From assembly GCA_902560565.1 (NCBI GenBank), contig CACEMG010000001.1:102194-166193 (forward strand): a DNA stretch of 64,000 bases, read 5' to 3'. The position numbers and the translations under genes were made by a program. The notes under the pieces were generated by a model. The model was given only the letters and a program-made list of their open reading frames with translations. It was not told where the DNA came from and did no database searches. Below, in pieces: positions 56,295-64,000 of the stretch (its first letter is position 1; every line of letters begins with the position of its first letter). The DNA comes from an uncultured Pelagibacteraceae bacterium. GTDB lineage: Bacteria; Pseudomonadota; Alphaproteobacteria; Pelagibacterales; Pelagibacteraceae.

Positions 56295-56912
56295 ATGAAA
56301 AATTTCAAACCAAGAATAAAAGCAAGGTTAAGAAAAAGTAAAATTGATATTAAAAAAAAGCTCACGGTTGTGGCTGAAAAGGCAAAAATTGTAAAAAATA
56401 AAACTGATTTAAAAACAAATATTCAAAATTTCTTTGATTGGGTCAAGGGTGCTGAGCTTGTAGAATTAGAGAAATGTAATATTTCTGAAGATCCAGTTAG
56501 ACCAGAATTAGATAATACATTCAGAACTAATTATGGTAGAAAAATATTCGGAGTAAAATTCAAAGATGAAATTTATGCAGTAATGTGTTTTGCATTCACA
56601 GATGAGATCCCTAAATCTGTTAAAGAACTTGATTTATTCAGCCAAGATGCTTTTCTAAAAAATGTTCAAAGAGACCCAGATAAAGTTGGCAGAATAGCAA
56701 TTGCTTATACAGTTTGGTCTAAGAAAAAAGGTGGTGGTAAACTTATTGTAAAAGAGGTTTACAAAATGATTAAAAAATCTAATCATTTAAACAGATTAGT
56801 GACACTGTCACCTTTGACAGATATGGCTAGAAAGTTCCATCTTAGAAATGGTGCAGTAGAATTACAAGTTAATGAAACTACACAAAACTTTGAATATAAA
56901 GTTATAAAATAA
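56295..56912 (+). CDS. GNAT-like protein, unknown function
   Basis: A 205-residue protein. A basic N-terminal 50 residues ([17 protein letters not shown]) precede a region that looks like an N-acyltransferase fold: [49 protein letters not shown] and [20 protein letters not shown] recall similar sequences among marine bacterial and phage proteins, but cannot verify this. Substrate unknown. It follows smr by 4 bases and converges with hslU. Confidence 0.62.
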   Translation: MKNFKPRIKARLRKSKIDIKKKLTVVAEKAKIVKNKTDLKTNIQNFFDWVKGAELVELEKCNISEDPVRPELDNTFRTNYGRKIFGVKFKDEIYAVMCFAFTDEIPKSVKELDLFSQDAFLKNVQRDPDKVGRIAIAYTVWSKKKGGGKLIVKEVYKMIKKSNHLNRLVTLSPLTDMARKFHLRNGAVELQVNETTQNFEYKVIK

Positions 56913-58269
56913 ACTTAGATAAATCAGTATCTTTTACTAATTCACCTAAATTCTTTTTAATATAATCAGAATCTACCACAATTTTCTCTCCTGATCTGTC
57001 GGTTGCAGTAAAGCTTATTTCATCCAAAACTCTTTCGATAATAGTATGAAGTCTTCTTGCTCCTATATTTTCTACAGTTGAATTTACCTCTGTAGCAATA
57101 TTGGCTATTGTATCAATTCCATCATCAGAAAATTCCAAGTCTACATTTTCTGTTTTTAGCAATGCTTTGTACTGTTTTATTAAACTGTTATCTGGTTCCT
57201 TCAAAATTTTTTTAAAATCTTCACTTGTCAAAGCTTCAAGCTCAACTCTGATTGGCAAACGTCCCTGTAATTCTGGTAGAAGATCTGAGGGTTTAGCTAA
57301 TTGAAATGCGCCTGAGGCAATAAAAAGTATGTGATCAGTTTTAATAGGACCGTATTTAGTGCTTACGGTTGTACCTTCTATTAAGGGTAACAAATCTCTT
57401 TGTACTCCTTCTCTTGAAACATCGCCACCAACTCTATCAGTTCTAGCCGAGATTTTATCAATTTCGTCGAGAAATACGATACCGTTATTTTCAGTAGAAT
57501 TTTTTGCAGATTTAATAATCTTATCTTGTTCAATAAGTTTATCAGATTCTTCATTGATCAATATTTCATGAGATTCTTTGACAGTCATTTTTTTCTTTTT
57601 GGCTTTATTGCCCATACCTTTACCAAGCATCTCACCAATATTTATCATGCCAACATTTGCTCCAGGCATTCCAGGTATTTCAAATGAGGGCATAGTGTTT
57701 GCTTCGTTTACTGCAATTTCAATTTCATTATCGTCTAAGTCACCATTTCTTAATCTTTTTCTAAAGCTTTCTCTTGTAGCAACACTTGCTTTATTTCCAA
57801 CGATTGCATCTAGCACCTTTTCTTCTGCTTGCTTTTGAGCTTGTGCGTAAACTTCTTTTCTCTTTTTAACCTTCTCCATAGCAATAGCTATTTCTAGTAA
57901 ATCTCTAACTATTTGTTCAACGTCTCTACCTACATAACCAACTTCGGTGAATCTTGTAGCTTCTACTTTTACAAATGGCGCCTCTGCAAGTTTTGATAAT
58001 CTTCTTGATATTTCAGTTTTACCAACCCCAGTAGGTCCAATCATTAAAATATTTTTTGGCAAAACTTCATCTTTCATATCACCTTTTAAAGCTTGTCTTC
58101 TCCACCTATTTCTTAGCGCAATAGCCACAGCTCTTTTAGCTTTAGTTTGTCCAACAACAAATCTGTCTAATTCTGATACTATTTCTCTTGGAGAAAGAGA
58201 ATTTACGAATGATTCGTCTTGACTATTTTTATCTTTAGGGACTAAAGGTGTTACGTTGTTTTTTTCCAT
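56902..58269 (-). CDS. hslU: ATPase subunit HslU of the HslUV protease
   Basis: AAA+ unfoldase (ClpY), 455 residues. It has [25 protein letters not shown], Walker [20 protein letters not shown] near residue 74, the pore-loop region [15 protein letters not shown], Walker [11 protein letters not shown] near 266, and the sensor-2 region [17 protein letters not shown]. It shares one base with hslV upstream and ends in SKFIL, the C terminus that docks to HslV. Confidence 0.98.
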   Translation of the reverse strand: MEKNNVTPLVPKDKNSQDESFVNSLSPREIVSELDRFVVGQTKAKRAVAIALRNRWRRQALKGDMKDEVLPKNILMIGPTGVGKTEISRRLSKLAEAPFVKVEATRFTEVGYVGRDVEQIVRDLLEIAIAMEKVKKRKEVYAQAQKQAEEKVLDAIVGNKASVATRESFRKRLRNGDLDDNEIEIAVNEANTMPSFEIPGMPGANVGMINIGEMLGKGMGNKAKKKKMTVKESHEILINEESDKLIEQDKIIKSAKNSTENNGIVFLDEIDKISARTDRVGGDVSREGVQRDLLPLIEGTTVSTKYGPIKTDHILFIASGAFQLAKPSDLLPELQGRLPIRVELEALTSEDFKKILKEPDNSLIKQYKALLKTENVDLEFSDDGIDTIANIATEVNSTVENIGARRLHTIIERVLDEISFTATDRSGEKIVVDSDYIKKNLGELVKDTDLSKFIL

Positions 58270-58784
58270 TATATCTTTTCCATGTTTATATTGTCATTTG
58301 TAAATACACATATTTCAGAAGCAACTTTGATCGCTTTTTTTGCAATTTCCTCTGCTGACATGTCAGTATCCATTAATACTTTTGCTGATGCTAAAGCATA
58401 ATTTCCACCTGACCCAATTCCAATTACGTCACCTTCAGGTTCTAGAACATCGCCTGTTCCTGAAATTATAAAACTTTTTTCTTTGTCACCGATAGCCATT
58501 AATGCCTCTAGTCTTCTTAAATATTTGTCTGTTCTCCAATCCTTTGCAAGCTCAACAGCAGCTCTTGTTAAATTACCCGCATGTTTTTCCAACTTCGACT
58601 CTAGTCTTTCGAATAAAGTTAGTGCATCCGCTGTTGATCCAGCAAATCCTGCGATCACATTTCTTTTCTCAATTTTTCTAACTTTGTTTGCTGTTCTCTT
58701 GATGACAGTATTTCCCATACTTACCTGCCCATCACTAGCAACTACAACGTCCTTATTTTTTCTTACTAAAACAATTGTTGTCAT
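58269..58784 (-). CDS. hslV: Protease subunit HslV
   Basis: Proteasome-like threonine peptidase (ClpQ), 171 residues. After Met removal the catalytic Thr is residue 1 ([26 protein letters not shown]), which fixes the start codon exactly. [20 protein letters not shown] follows. It partners HslU. The ATG has no Shine-Dalgarno sequence and lies 7 bases after a sigma-32-like promoter. Confidence 0.98.
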   Translation of the reverse strand: MTTIVLVRKNKDVVVASDGQVSMGNTVIKRTANKVRKIEKRNVIAGFAGSTADALTLFERLESKLEKHAGNLTRAAVELAKDWRTDKYLRRLEALMAIGDKEKSFIISGTGDVLEPEGDVIGIGSGGNYALASAKVLMDTDMSAEEIAKKAIKVASEICVFTNDNINMEKI

Positions 58785-58791
58785 ACATATT

Positions 58792-58819
58792 AGATGGACA
58801 TTAATTTCTATAATTCAAG
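58792..58819 (-). promoter_or_regulatory. Candidate sigma-32-type promoter of hslVU
   Basis: On the minus strand CTTGAA, 14 bases, GTCCATCT, ending 7 bases before the hslV ATG. The -35 half equals the E. coli heat-shock consensus and the -10 half matches CCATnT. Of the three such elements in the window this one fits best. The implied mRNA would be leaderless. Confidence 0.55.
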
Positions 58820-58874
58820 TTCTTGATTACTTTTATTGATATAAGCAAATAATGAATATATACGTATTAAAATA

Positions 58875-59465
58875 ATGAAGAGAAAAGCTGATATTACTAG
58901 AAAAACAAAAGAAACATCGATTAAGGTGGAACTTAATATCGATGGTAAAGGTCAATACAAAATTGACACAGGAATAGGTTTCCTTGATCACATGCTTGAG
59001 CAACTATCAAAACATTCTTCAATTGATCTTAAAGTAAAAGCAAAGGGAGATACTCATATTGATTTACATCACACAACTGAGGACACAGGAATTGCTATTG
59101 GCGAATGTTTGAAAAAAGCGTCAAAAAATTTTGTTGGAATAAAAAGATATGCACACGCCTTGTTACCAATGGATGAAACATTAACAAGGGTAGCAATTGA
59201 TATGTCTAATAGACCATATCTTATTTGGAATGTTAAATTGAAGGTTGAAAAATTAGGTGAAATGGACACTGAATTATTTAAAGAATGGTTCCAAGCTTTT
59301 GCTCAATCTGCTGGAATAACTATGCACATTGAAAATATTTATGGCGACAACAGCCACCACATCATCGAATCTTGTTATAAAGGACTTGCTAGATCACTAA
59401 GAGCAGCACTTGAATTAGACCCTAAAAATAAAAATAGAGTGCCCTCTACAAAAGGTTCTTTATAA
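58875..59465 (+). CDS. hisB: Imidazoleglycerol-phosphate dehydratase
   Basis: Sixth step of histidine synthesis. The 196 residues are the dehydratase alone, without the phosphatase of E. coli HisB. Metal-binding His/Glu motifs are [34 protein letters not shown] and [20 protein letters not shown]. First gene of hisB-hisH-hisA-hisF-hisE; divergent from hslV across 90 bases, the standard alphaproteobacterial arrangement. Confidence 0.97.
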   Translation: MKRKADITRKTKETSIKVELNIDGKGQYKIDTGIGFLDHMLEQLSKHSSIDLKVKAKGDTHIDLHHTTEDTGIAIGECLKKASKNFVGIKRYAHALLPMDETLTRVAIDMSNRPYLIWNVKLKVEKLGEMDTELFKEWFQAFAQSAGITMHIENIYGDNSHHIIESCYKGLARSLRAALELDPKNKNRVPSTKGSL

Positions 59466-59477
59466 AAAAAAGAATTA

Positions 59478-60104
59478 ATGAAAGTCACAATCGTTGATTA
59501 TAGCTCTGGCAATATAAGCTCTGTAATAAATTCATTTAAAGAGGTTGCACAAAACAAAGCAACAATAGAGGTAACATCAGACTTAAGTAAAATTAAATCT
59601 TCTGACAAAATTGTTTTACCAGGACAAGGGTCATTTAAAAGTTGTGTAGATGCTTTAAAAAAAATCAACGGTTTAAACGATACTTTAAATGAATTTGTTA
59701 TAGCAAATAAAAAGCCACTTCTGGGTATTTGCGTAGGATTGCAAATGTTTGCAGATGTTGGTTATGAAGAAACCGAAACAAAAGGTCTAGGATGGATTTC
59801 AGGTAAAGTATCAAAAATAGACAACCAGAACGGCAAATTCAAACTACCACACATAGGCTGGAACCAAATAAACATTTTGAAAGATAGTAGAATTTTTAAA
59901 GAAGTAGAAAATAATTCACATATGTACTTCGTTCATAGTTATGAATTCTTACCTAAAGATAATAAAGTTATTTCAGCAATTACTGATTATTCAACAAAAG
60001 TTGTTTGTTCAGTAGAAAAAGAAAATATATTTGGAACACAATTTCACCCAGAAAAAAGTGATAAAAATGGATTAAAAATAATAAGTAATTTTATAAATTT
60101 ATAA
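59478..60104 (+). CDS. hisH: Imidazole glycerol phosphate synthase, glutaminase subunit
   Basis: Class I glutamine amidotransferase that supplies ammonia to HisF. The 208 residues include VDYSSGNISSVINSF, LPGQGSFKSCVDAL, the nucleophile Cys in LLGICVGLQMFAD and the His/Glu pair in GTQFHPEKSDKNGL. The stop is directly before the hisA ATG. Confidence 0.97.
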   Translation: MKVTIVDYSSGNISSVINSFKEVAQNKATIEVTSDLSKIKSSDKIVLPGQGSFKSCVDALKKINGLNDTLNEFVIANKKPLLGICVGLQMFADVGYEETETKGLGWISGKVSKIDNQNGKFKLPHIGWNQINILKDSRIFKEVENNSHMYFVHSYEFLPKDNKVISAITDYSTKVVCSVEKENIFGTQFHPEKSDKNGLKIISNFINL

Positions 60105-60821
60105 ATGAAAATATTTCCAGCAATAGATATTAAAGATGGAAAATGTGTAAGGTTAATTAAAGGAGATTTTAAAAAAAAAACTGAGTACAAAATGTCTCCA
60201 TTTGAACAAGCCGGTGAATACAAGGATCATGGTTTCAAGAATTTACATATTGTTGATCTCGATGGAGCTTTGAAGGGTGAAACAGTAAACATTAATACTA
60301 TTCAGGATATAGTTAGTAAATTTGATCTTAAAGTTGAGATAGGTGGTGGAATTAGAAATCTTGATAGCATTCAAAAATATGTTGATACTGGTGCTGAGAA
60401 AGTAATTTTAGGAAGTGCTGCTATAAAAGATAAAAAATTTTTAAAAGAAGCATGTGAAAATTTTCCAAATAAAATTGCATTAGGCTTAGATGCTCAAGAC
60501 GGATATTTATCAGTATCTGGATGGAAGGAAAATTCTAATCAATTAGCTTTAGATTATTTGAATGAAGTAAATGATTATGGGGTTAGCAGAATTATTTATA
60601 CTGACATAAATAAAGATGGAATGAAGCAAAGTCCGAATTTTGACGAAACATCAAAAGTTGCTTCTAAATCTAATTGTCCTGTAATTATATCTGGCGGGGT
60701 TTCTTCAATAGGTGATATTAAAAAAGCAAAAGGTTTAAAAAATATTGAAGGTATAATAGTCGGAAAAGCAATTTATGATGGCGATATTAAATTAGAAGAA
60801 CTTGTAAAAGAAGATGCTTAA
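60105..60821 (+). CDS. hisA: ProFAR isomerase
   Basis: TIM-barrel isomerase of the histidine pathway, 238 residues. It begins [20 protein letters not shown] with the catalytic Asp8-equivalent, has [23 protein letters not shown] and a second-half [15 protein letters not shown] with the other catalytic Asp, then [13 protein letters not shown]. Overlaps hisF by 8 bases. Confidence 0.97.
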   Translation: MKIFPAIDIKDGKCVRLIKGDFKKKTEYKMSPFEQAGEYKDHGFKNLHIVDLDGALKGETVNINTIQDIVSKFDLKVEIGGGIRNLDSIQKYVDTGAEKVILGSAAIKDKKFLKEACENFPNKIALGLDAQDGYLSVSGWKENSNQLALDYLNEVNDYGVSRIIYTDINKDGMKQSPNFDETSKVASKSNCPVIISGGVSSIGDIKKAKGLKNIEGIIVGKAIYDGDIKLEELVKEDA

Positions 60822-61569
60822 AAATAGAATAATTCCTTGTTTGGATGTAAAGAATGGTCGTGTTGTAAAAGGCATCAACTTTGTTAATCTTAAAGATGCA
60901 GGAAATCCAGTAGAACAAGCAAAAATTTATAGCGACGGTGGTGCTGATGAAATTTGTTTTTTAGATATTACAGCTTCAAACGAAAACAGAGATACCATTT
61001 ATGATGTTGTAGAGAAAACCTCTAAGAAATGTTTTGTCCCTTTAACAGTCGGCGGAGGAGTTAGAAACATAGAAGATATAAGTAAATTACTTAATTGTGG
61101 AGCAGATAAAGTTTCAATAAATACAGCTGCCGTAAATGATAAAAAGGTTGTCATCGATAGTTCTAAAAAATTTGGATCCCAATGCATCGTGGTTGCAATA
61201 GATGCAAAAAAAAATGGAGATGTATGGGAAATTTATACTCATGGTGGAAGAAACAAAACTGGAATTGATGCAATTAAATTTGCAAAAGAAATGGAAAAAA
61301 GTGGAGCTGGGGAATTACTTGTAACATCAATGGACAGAGATGGAACTCAGGTTGGGTACGATATAGATTTAATGTCTAAAATTTCATCTGCTGTAAATAT
61401 TCCTGTAATAGCATCTGGTGGAGTTGGTACTCTTGACCATTTAGTTGAAGGTATAAAATTGGGTAATGCGAGCGCTGTATTAGCAGCTTCAATTTTTCAT
61501 TATGGCAAATATTCTATAAAACAGGCAAAGGAATATTTGGATTCAAAAGGAATTCCAGTTAGAATTTAA
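60814..61569 (+). CDS. hisF: Imidazole glycerol phosphate synthase, cyclase subunit
   Basis: TIM-barrel cyclase that works with HisH. The 251 residues carry [18 protein letters not shown] with the catalytic Asp, [45 protein letters not shown] with the second Asp, and [13 protein letters not shown]. Normal length. hisE follows 1 base after the stop. Confidence 0.98.
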   Translation: MLKNRIIPCLDVKNGRVVKGINFVNLKDAGNPVEQAKIYSDGGADEICFLDITASNENRDTIYDVVEKTSKKCFVPLTVGGGVRNIEDISKLLNCGADKVSINTAAVNDKKVVIDSSKKFGSQCIVVAIDAKKNGDVWEIYTHGGRNKTGIDAIKFAKEMEKSGAGELLVTSMDRDGTQVGYDIDLMSKISSAVNIPVIASGGVGTLDHLVEGIKLGNASAVLAASIFHYGKYSIKQAKEYLDSKGIPVRI

Positions 61570-61570
61570 C

Positions 61571-61855
61571 ATGTTTAAAACTTTAGAAGATTTAGTTAAT
61601 ATAATTAGAGACAGAAAATCGTCTCAAGATGCTAGTTCTTACACTACAAAATTGCTTAAAGACAAATCTTTATCTGTAGAAAAGGTTAAAGAAGAGGTTG
61701 GTGAACTTATAGAAGCCGTAGAAAATAATTCAAATAAAGTTCACGAGGCAGCTGATGTTCTTTATCATTTATTGGTTTATCTAGAAGGAAATGGCGTCCG
61801 TATTGAGGATATCATGCATGAATTAGAAAAAAGGAATAAAAAAAAAGAGTCTTAA
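61571..61855 (+). CDS. hisE: Phosphoribosyl-ATP pyrophosphatase
   Basis: Second step of histidine synthesis, stand-alone form. The 94-residue helical protein contains LEDLVNIIRDRKSSQDASSYT, VEKVKEEVGELIEAVENN and KVHEAADVLYHLLVYLE, the MazG-like metal-binding Glu/Asp pattern. Last gene of the his operon. hisI, hisG and hisD are not in the window. Confidence 0.94.
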   Translation: MFKTLEDLVNIIRDRKSSQDASSYTTKLLKDKSLSVEKVKEEVGELIEAVENNSNKVHEAADVLYHLLVYLEGNGVRIEDIMHELEKRNKKKES

Positions 61856-61899
61856 AAAGACAAAATTAGTGTTAGCCTTCCTTAAAATTAAATTCATTT

Positions 61900-62838
61900 A
61901 TGAGCCACAAATTTTATAAACCTGCAAAATCCAGACTTCAAAGAAGTGAATTAGCAGTTCCAGGCTCATCACCAAAAATGTTTGAAAAAGCTTTAAATTC
62001 AGATGCAGATTATGTTTTTTTAGATTTAGAAGATGCAGTTTCTCCAAATGATAAAGTCGCTGCAAGAGCAAATGTTATTAAAGCTTTAAATGAAATTAAT
62101 TGGAGGGATAAAGGTAAAACTATTTCTGTTAGAATTAATAGTTTAGATACTCATTACATGTACAGTGATTTAATTGAACTTGTAGAACAAGCCGGACAAA
62201 ATATTGATACCATACTTGTTCCAAAAGCAGGAACAGAAAGTGATGTTTATATGGTAGATTGTTTGCTTACTCAAATAGAAACAAATAAAAAAATTAAACA
62301 TAAAATAGGAATAGAATGTTTAATCGAAACTGCTTTAGGCATGTCTAATATTAAAGAAATTGCAAAATCAAGTGAAAGGTTGGAGGCGCTACATTTTGGT
62401 GTAGCTGACTATGCTGCAAGTCTTAGAGCAAGAACTGTTGTGATAGGTGGATTAAATCCAGATTATCCAGGAGATCAGTGGCATCATGGATTATCAGAAT
62501 TAGTTATGACATGTAGAGCATATGGTCTTAGAGCAATAGACGGACCATTTGGAGATTTTAATGATCCAGATGCTTATATTGCTTCTGCAAAAAGAGCTGC
62601 AGCTATTGGTATAGAGGGTAAATGGGCAATACATCCATCACAAATAGATTTGGCAAATAAAGTTTTTTCACCACCAGAAGCTGAAGTTAAAAAAGCAAAA
62701 AGGATTATTGAAGAATTAGATAAAGCAGCAAAAGAGGGAAAAGGTGCAGCTCAATTAGACGGAAGAATGATCGATGCCGCATCTGCACGAATGGCTGAAA
62801 ATATTGTAGATATAAATAAAAAAATAGAGGACAAATAA
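61900..62838 (+). CDS. mcl: L-malyl-CoA lyase (CitE/HpcH family, MclA-like)
   Basis: Cleaves malyl-CoA to acetyl-CoA and glyoxylate. The 312 residues show SRLQRSELAVPGSSPKMFEKA, YVFLDLEDAVSPNDKVAAR, the metal/substrate motif IGIECLIETALGM, FGVADYAASLRARTVVIGG, AIDGPFGDFNDPDAY and GKWAIHPSQIDLANKVF. The opening RSELAVPGS is closer to methylotroph MclA than to Rhodobacter Mcl1, as I recall them. It is followed after 1 base by an MtkA-like CoA ligase, which would make its substrate. The 44-base gap after hisE contains no clear terminator. Confidence 0.87.
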   Translation: MSHKFYKPAKSRLQRSELAVPGSSPKMFEKALNSDADYVFLDLEDAVSPNDKVAARANVIKALNEINWRDKGKTISVRINSLDTHYMYSDLIELVEQAGQNIDTILVPKAGTESDVYMVDCLLTQIETNKKIKHKIGIECLIETALGMSNIKEIAKSSERLEALHFGVADYAASLRARTVVIGGLNPDYPGDQWHHGLSELVMTCRAYGLRAIDGPFGDFNDPDAYIASAKRAAAIGIEGKWAIHPSQIDLANKVFSPPEAEVKKAKRIIEELDKAAKEGKGAAQLDGRMIDAASARMAENIVDINKKIEDK

Positions 62839-62839
62839 A

Positions 62840-64000
62840 ATGGATATTCACGAGTACCAAGCAAAAAAAATTCTCGCAGGATTTGGAGTTGCGGTACCAA
62901 GAGGCGGAATAGTTTATAGCCCAGAAAATGCAGAAAACAAAGCTAGAGAACTTGGTGGATCTAAGTGGGTTGTAAAAGCACAAATCCATTCAGGAGCAAG
63001 AGGTAAGGCTGGTGGAATTATAGTTTGCAACAGTGAATTAGAGGTCGCTCAAGCGACAGATAAACTTTTAGGTAAAAAACTAGTTACAAATCAGACAGGA
63101 CCCGAAGGAAAGATTGTTAATAGAGTTTATATTGAAGAGGCAACTAATATTAAAAAAGAATTATACCTTGGACTTGTTTTTGATAGAAGCTCTGAGTCTA
63201 TAATGGTAGTTGCTTCCACAGAAGGTGGAATGAGCGTTGAAGAAATTTCAAAACAAAAACCTGAATCAATAATTAGATCAAAAATTGAGGTAGCTGTTGG
63301 TATGCAACAATTTCAAGCAAGAGAAATTGCTTTTGGTCTTGGAATAGAGCCTAAGCTGATTTCTAGAATGGCTGAGGCAATAACAGGTTGCTATAGGGCT
63401 TTTAGTGAGCTTGATGCTACTATGGTCGAGGTAAATCCACTAGTAATTTCAAACCAAGAGCAAATTTTAGCTTTGGATTGTAAAATGAGTTTTGATAATA
63501 ATGCATTATTTAGAAGAAACCAAATTTCAGAATTAAGGGATAAGACCCAAGAGAATGCAAGTGAAGTTTATGCGTCTGATAGAGGTCTTAATTATGTAAG
63601 CCTAGATGGTAATATTGGAAATATTATCAATGGGGCTGGTTTAGCTATGGCTTCAATGGATATGATAAAACTTGCAGGCGGAGAACCAGCAAATTTCCTA
63701 GATGTCGGTGGAGGAGCAACACCTGAAAAAATTGTTAAGGCATTTAAATTAATTTCAATGGATAAAAAAGTAAAAGTTATTTTAGTAAATATTTTTGCAG
63801 GAATAAATAGATGTGATTGGGTTGCTGAGGGAATAGTGCAGGCCCTTCAAAAAATAGAAATTAAGGTACCGTTGGTGATACGATTAGCTGGAACAAATGT
63901 TGAAAAAGGAAATAAAATATTAAAAGATAGTAAAATTAATTATATTGAAGCAAATACTTTGGAGGACGCAGCAAATAAAGCAGTAAAAGCGCTAGGAAAA
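62840..64000 (+). CDS. mtkA: Malate-CoA ligase beta subunit-like (MtkA; SucC family), 3' end cut by window
   Basis: An open frame from ATG 62840 to the right edge, 387 codons with no stop; SucC-family proteins are about 390 residues, so only the last few codons are missing. The start MDIHEYQAKKILAGFGVAVP and GARGKAGGI are ATP-grasp features of the family. The signature IFAGINRCDWVAEG matches malate thiokinase as I remember it; succinyl-CoA synthetase usually has IFGGIMRCDVIAEG. Adjacency to malyl-CoA lyase supports malate rather than succinate as substrate. The ORF track omits it. Confidence 0.78.
   Translation, partial: MDIHEYQAKKILAGFGVAVPRGGIVYSPENAENKARELGGSKWVVKAQIHSGARGKAGGIIVCNSELEVAQATDKLLGKKLVTNQTGPEGKIVNRVYIEEATNIKKELYLGLVFDRSSESIMVVASTEGGMSVEEISKQKPESIIRSKIEVAVGMQQFQAREIAFGLGIEPKLISRMAEAITGCYRAFSELDATMVEVNPLVISNQEQILALDCKMSFDNNALFRRNQISELRDKTQENASEVYASDRGLNYVSLDGNIGNIINGAGLAMASMDMIKLAGGEPANFLDVGGGATPEKIVKAFKLISMDKKVKVILVNIFAGINRCDWVAEGIVQALQKIEIKVPLVIRLAGTNVEKGNKILKDSKINYIEANTLEDAANKAVKALGK

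Noticed and set aside
61846-61862. Small hairpin GTCTT-AAA-AAGAC at the hisE end
   Set aside because: Five-base-pair stem with no T run; too weak to call a terminator.
1-64000. tRNA, rRNA, CRISPR array, insertion sequence or prophage
   Set aside because: All gaps are shorter than about 290 bases and none shows tRNA arms or regularly spaced repeats; frequent A and T runs are compositional, not repeats.

Overview
The window is a 64 kb piece of an AT-rich, very compact alphaproteobacterial chromosome, almost certainly from the SAR11 clade (Candidatus Pelagibacter or a close relative). The signs are the base composition, near-absent intergenic DNA, frequent 1-8 base gene overlaps, lysine/asparagine/isoleucine-rich proteins, and alphaproteobacterial gene order with many genes dropped. 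No tRNA, rRNA, CRISPR array, insertion sequence or prophage was seen.

Layout. (1) 1-16.7 kb, minus strand: a long translation, RNA and envelope block, pnp-rpsO-rbfA-infB-nusA-metK-lnt-ybeY-phoH-miaB-fur-tsaB, then nfuA-trpS-murJ. Two envelope genes (polysaccharide deacetylase and a Bax-like glucosaminidase) sit inside it. (2) 16.7-23 kb: malic enzyme, a small membrane protein, and an envelope group (BON lipoprotein, rsmI, LpoA-like), then rdgB. (3) 22.6-26.3 kb: the grpE-dnaK-dnaJ chaperone locus. (4) 26.4-32.1 kb: short metabolic and repair genes (dapB, nth, PfkB kinase, yggS, ThiE-like) plus an orphan winged-helix regulator that overlaps a tiny ArfA-like gene absent from the ORF track. (5) 32.2-38 kb: a porin, a DUF3576 lipoprotein, leuS, lptE and holA. 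(6) 38-50 kb, minus strand: parB-parA-rsmG-mnmG-mnmE, two glycosyltransferases, rho, hemJ-hemH-hemE. A perfect parS site lies inside rsmG. (7) 49,981-50,266: an AT-rich gap between hemE and ppsR, the usual alphaproteobacterial position of oriC. (8) 50.3-64 kb: ppsR-maf-aroE-coaE-dnaQ, secB-fxsA, Tim44-like-smr, hslUV, the hisBHAFE operon, and a malyl-CoA lyase plus an MtkA-type CoA ligase that runs off the right edge.

How the parts fit. Genes on both sides of the 50 kb gap mostly point away from it, and ParA, ParB and parS lie within about 12 kb, so this looks like the origin and segregation region. The less ordinary observations are: a 39-codon ArfA-type ribosome-rescue gene with an unbroken stop codon; a parB that seems to need a CTG start; an intrinsic terminator ending 11 bases before nusA; three heat-shock genes (grpE, dnaK, hslV) with matching sigma-32-like elements abutting their start codons; and a serine-cycle-like mclA-mtkA pair.
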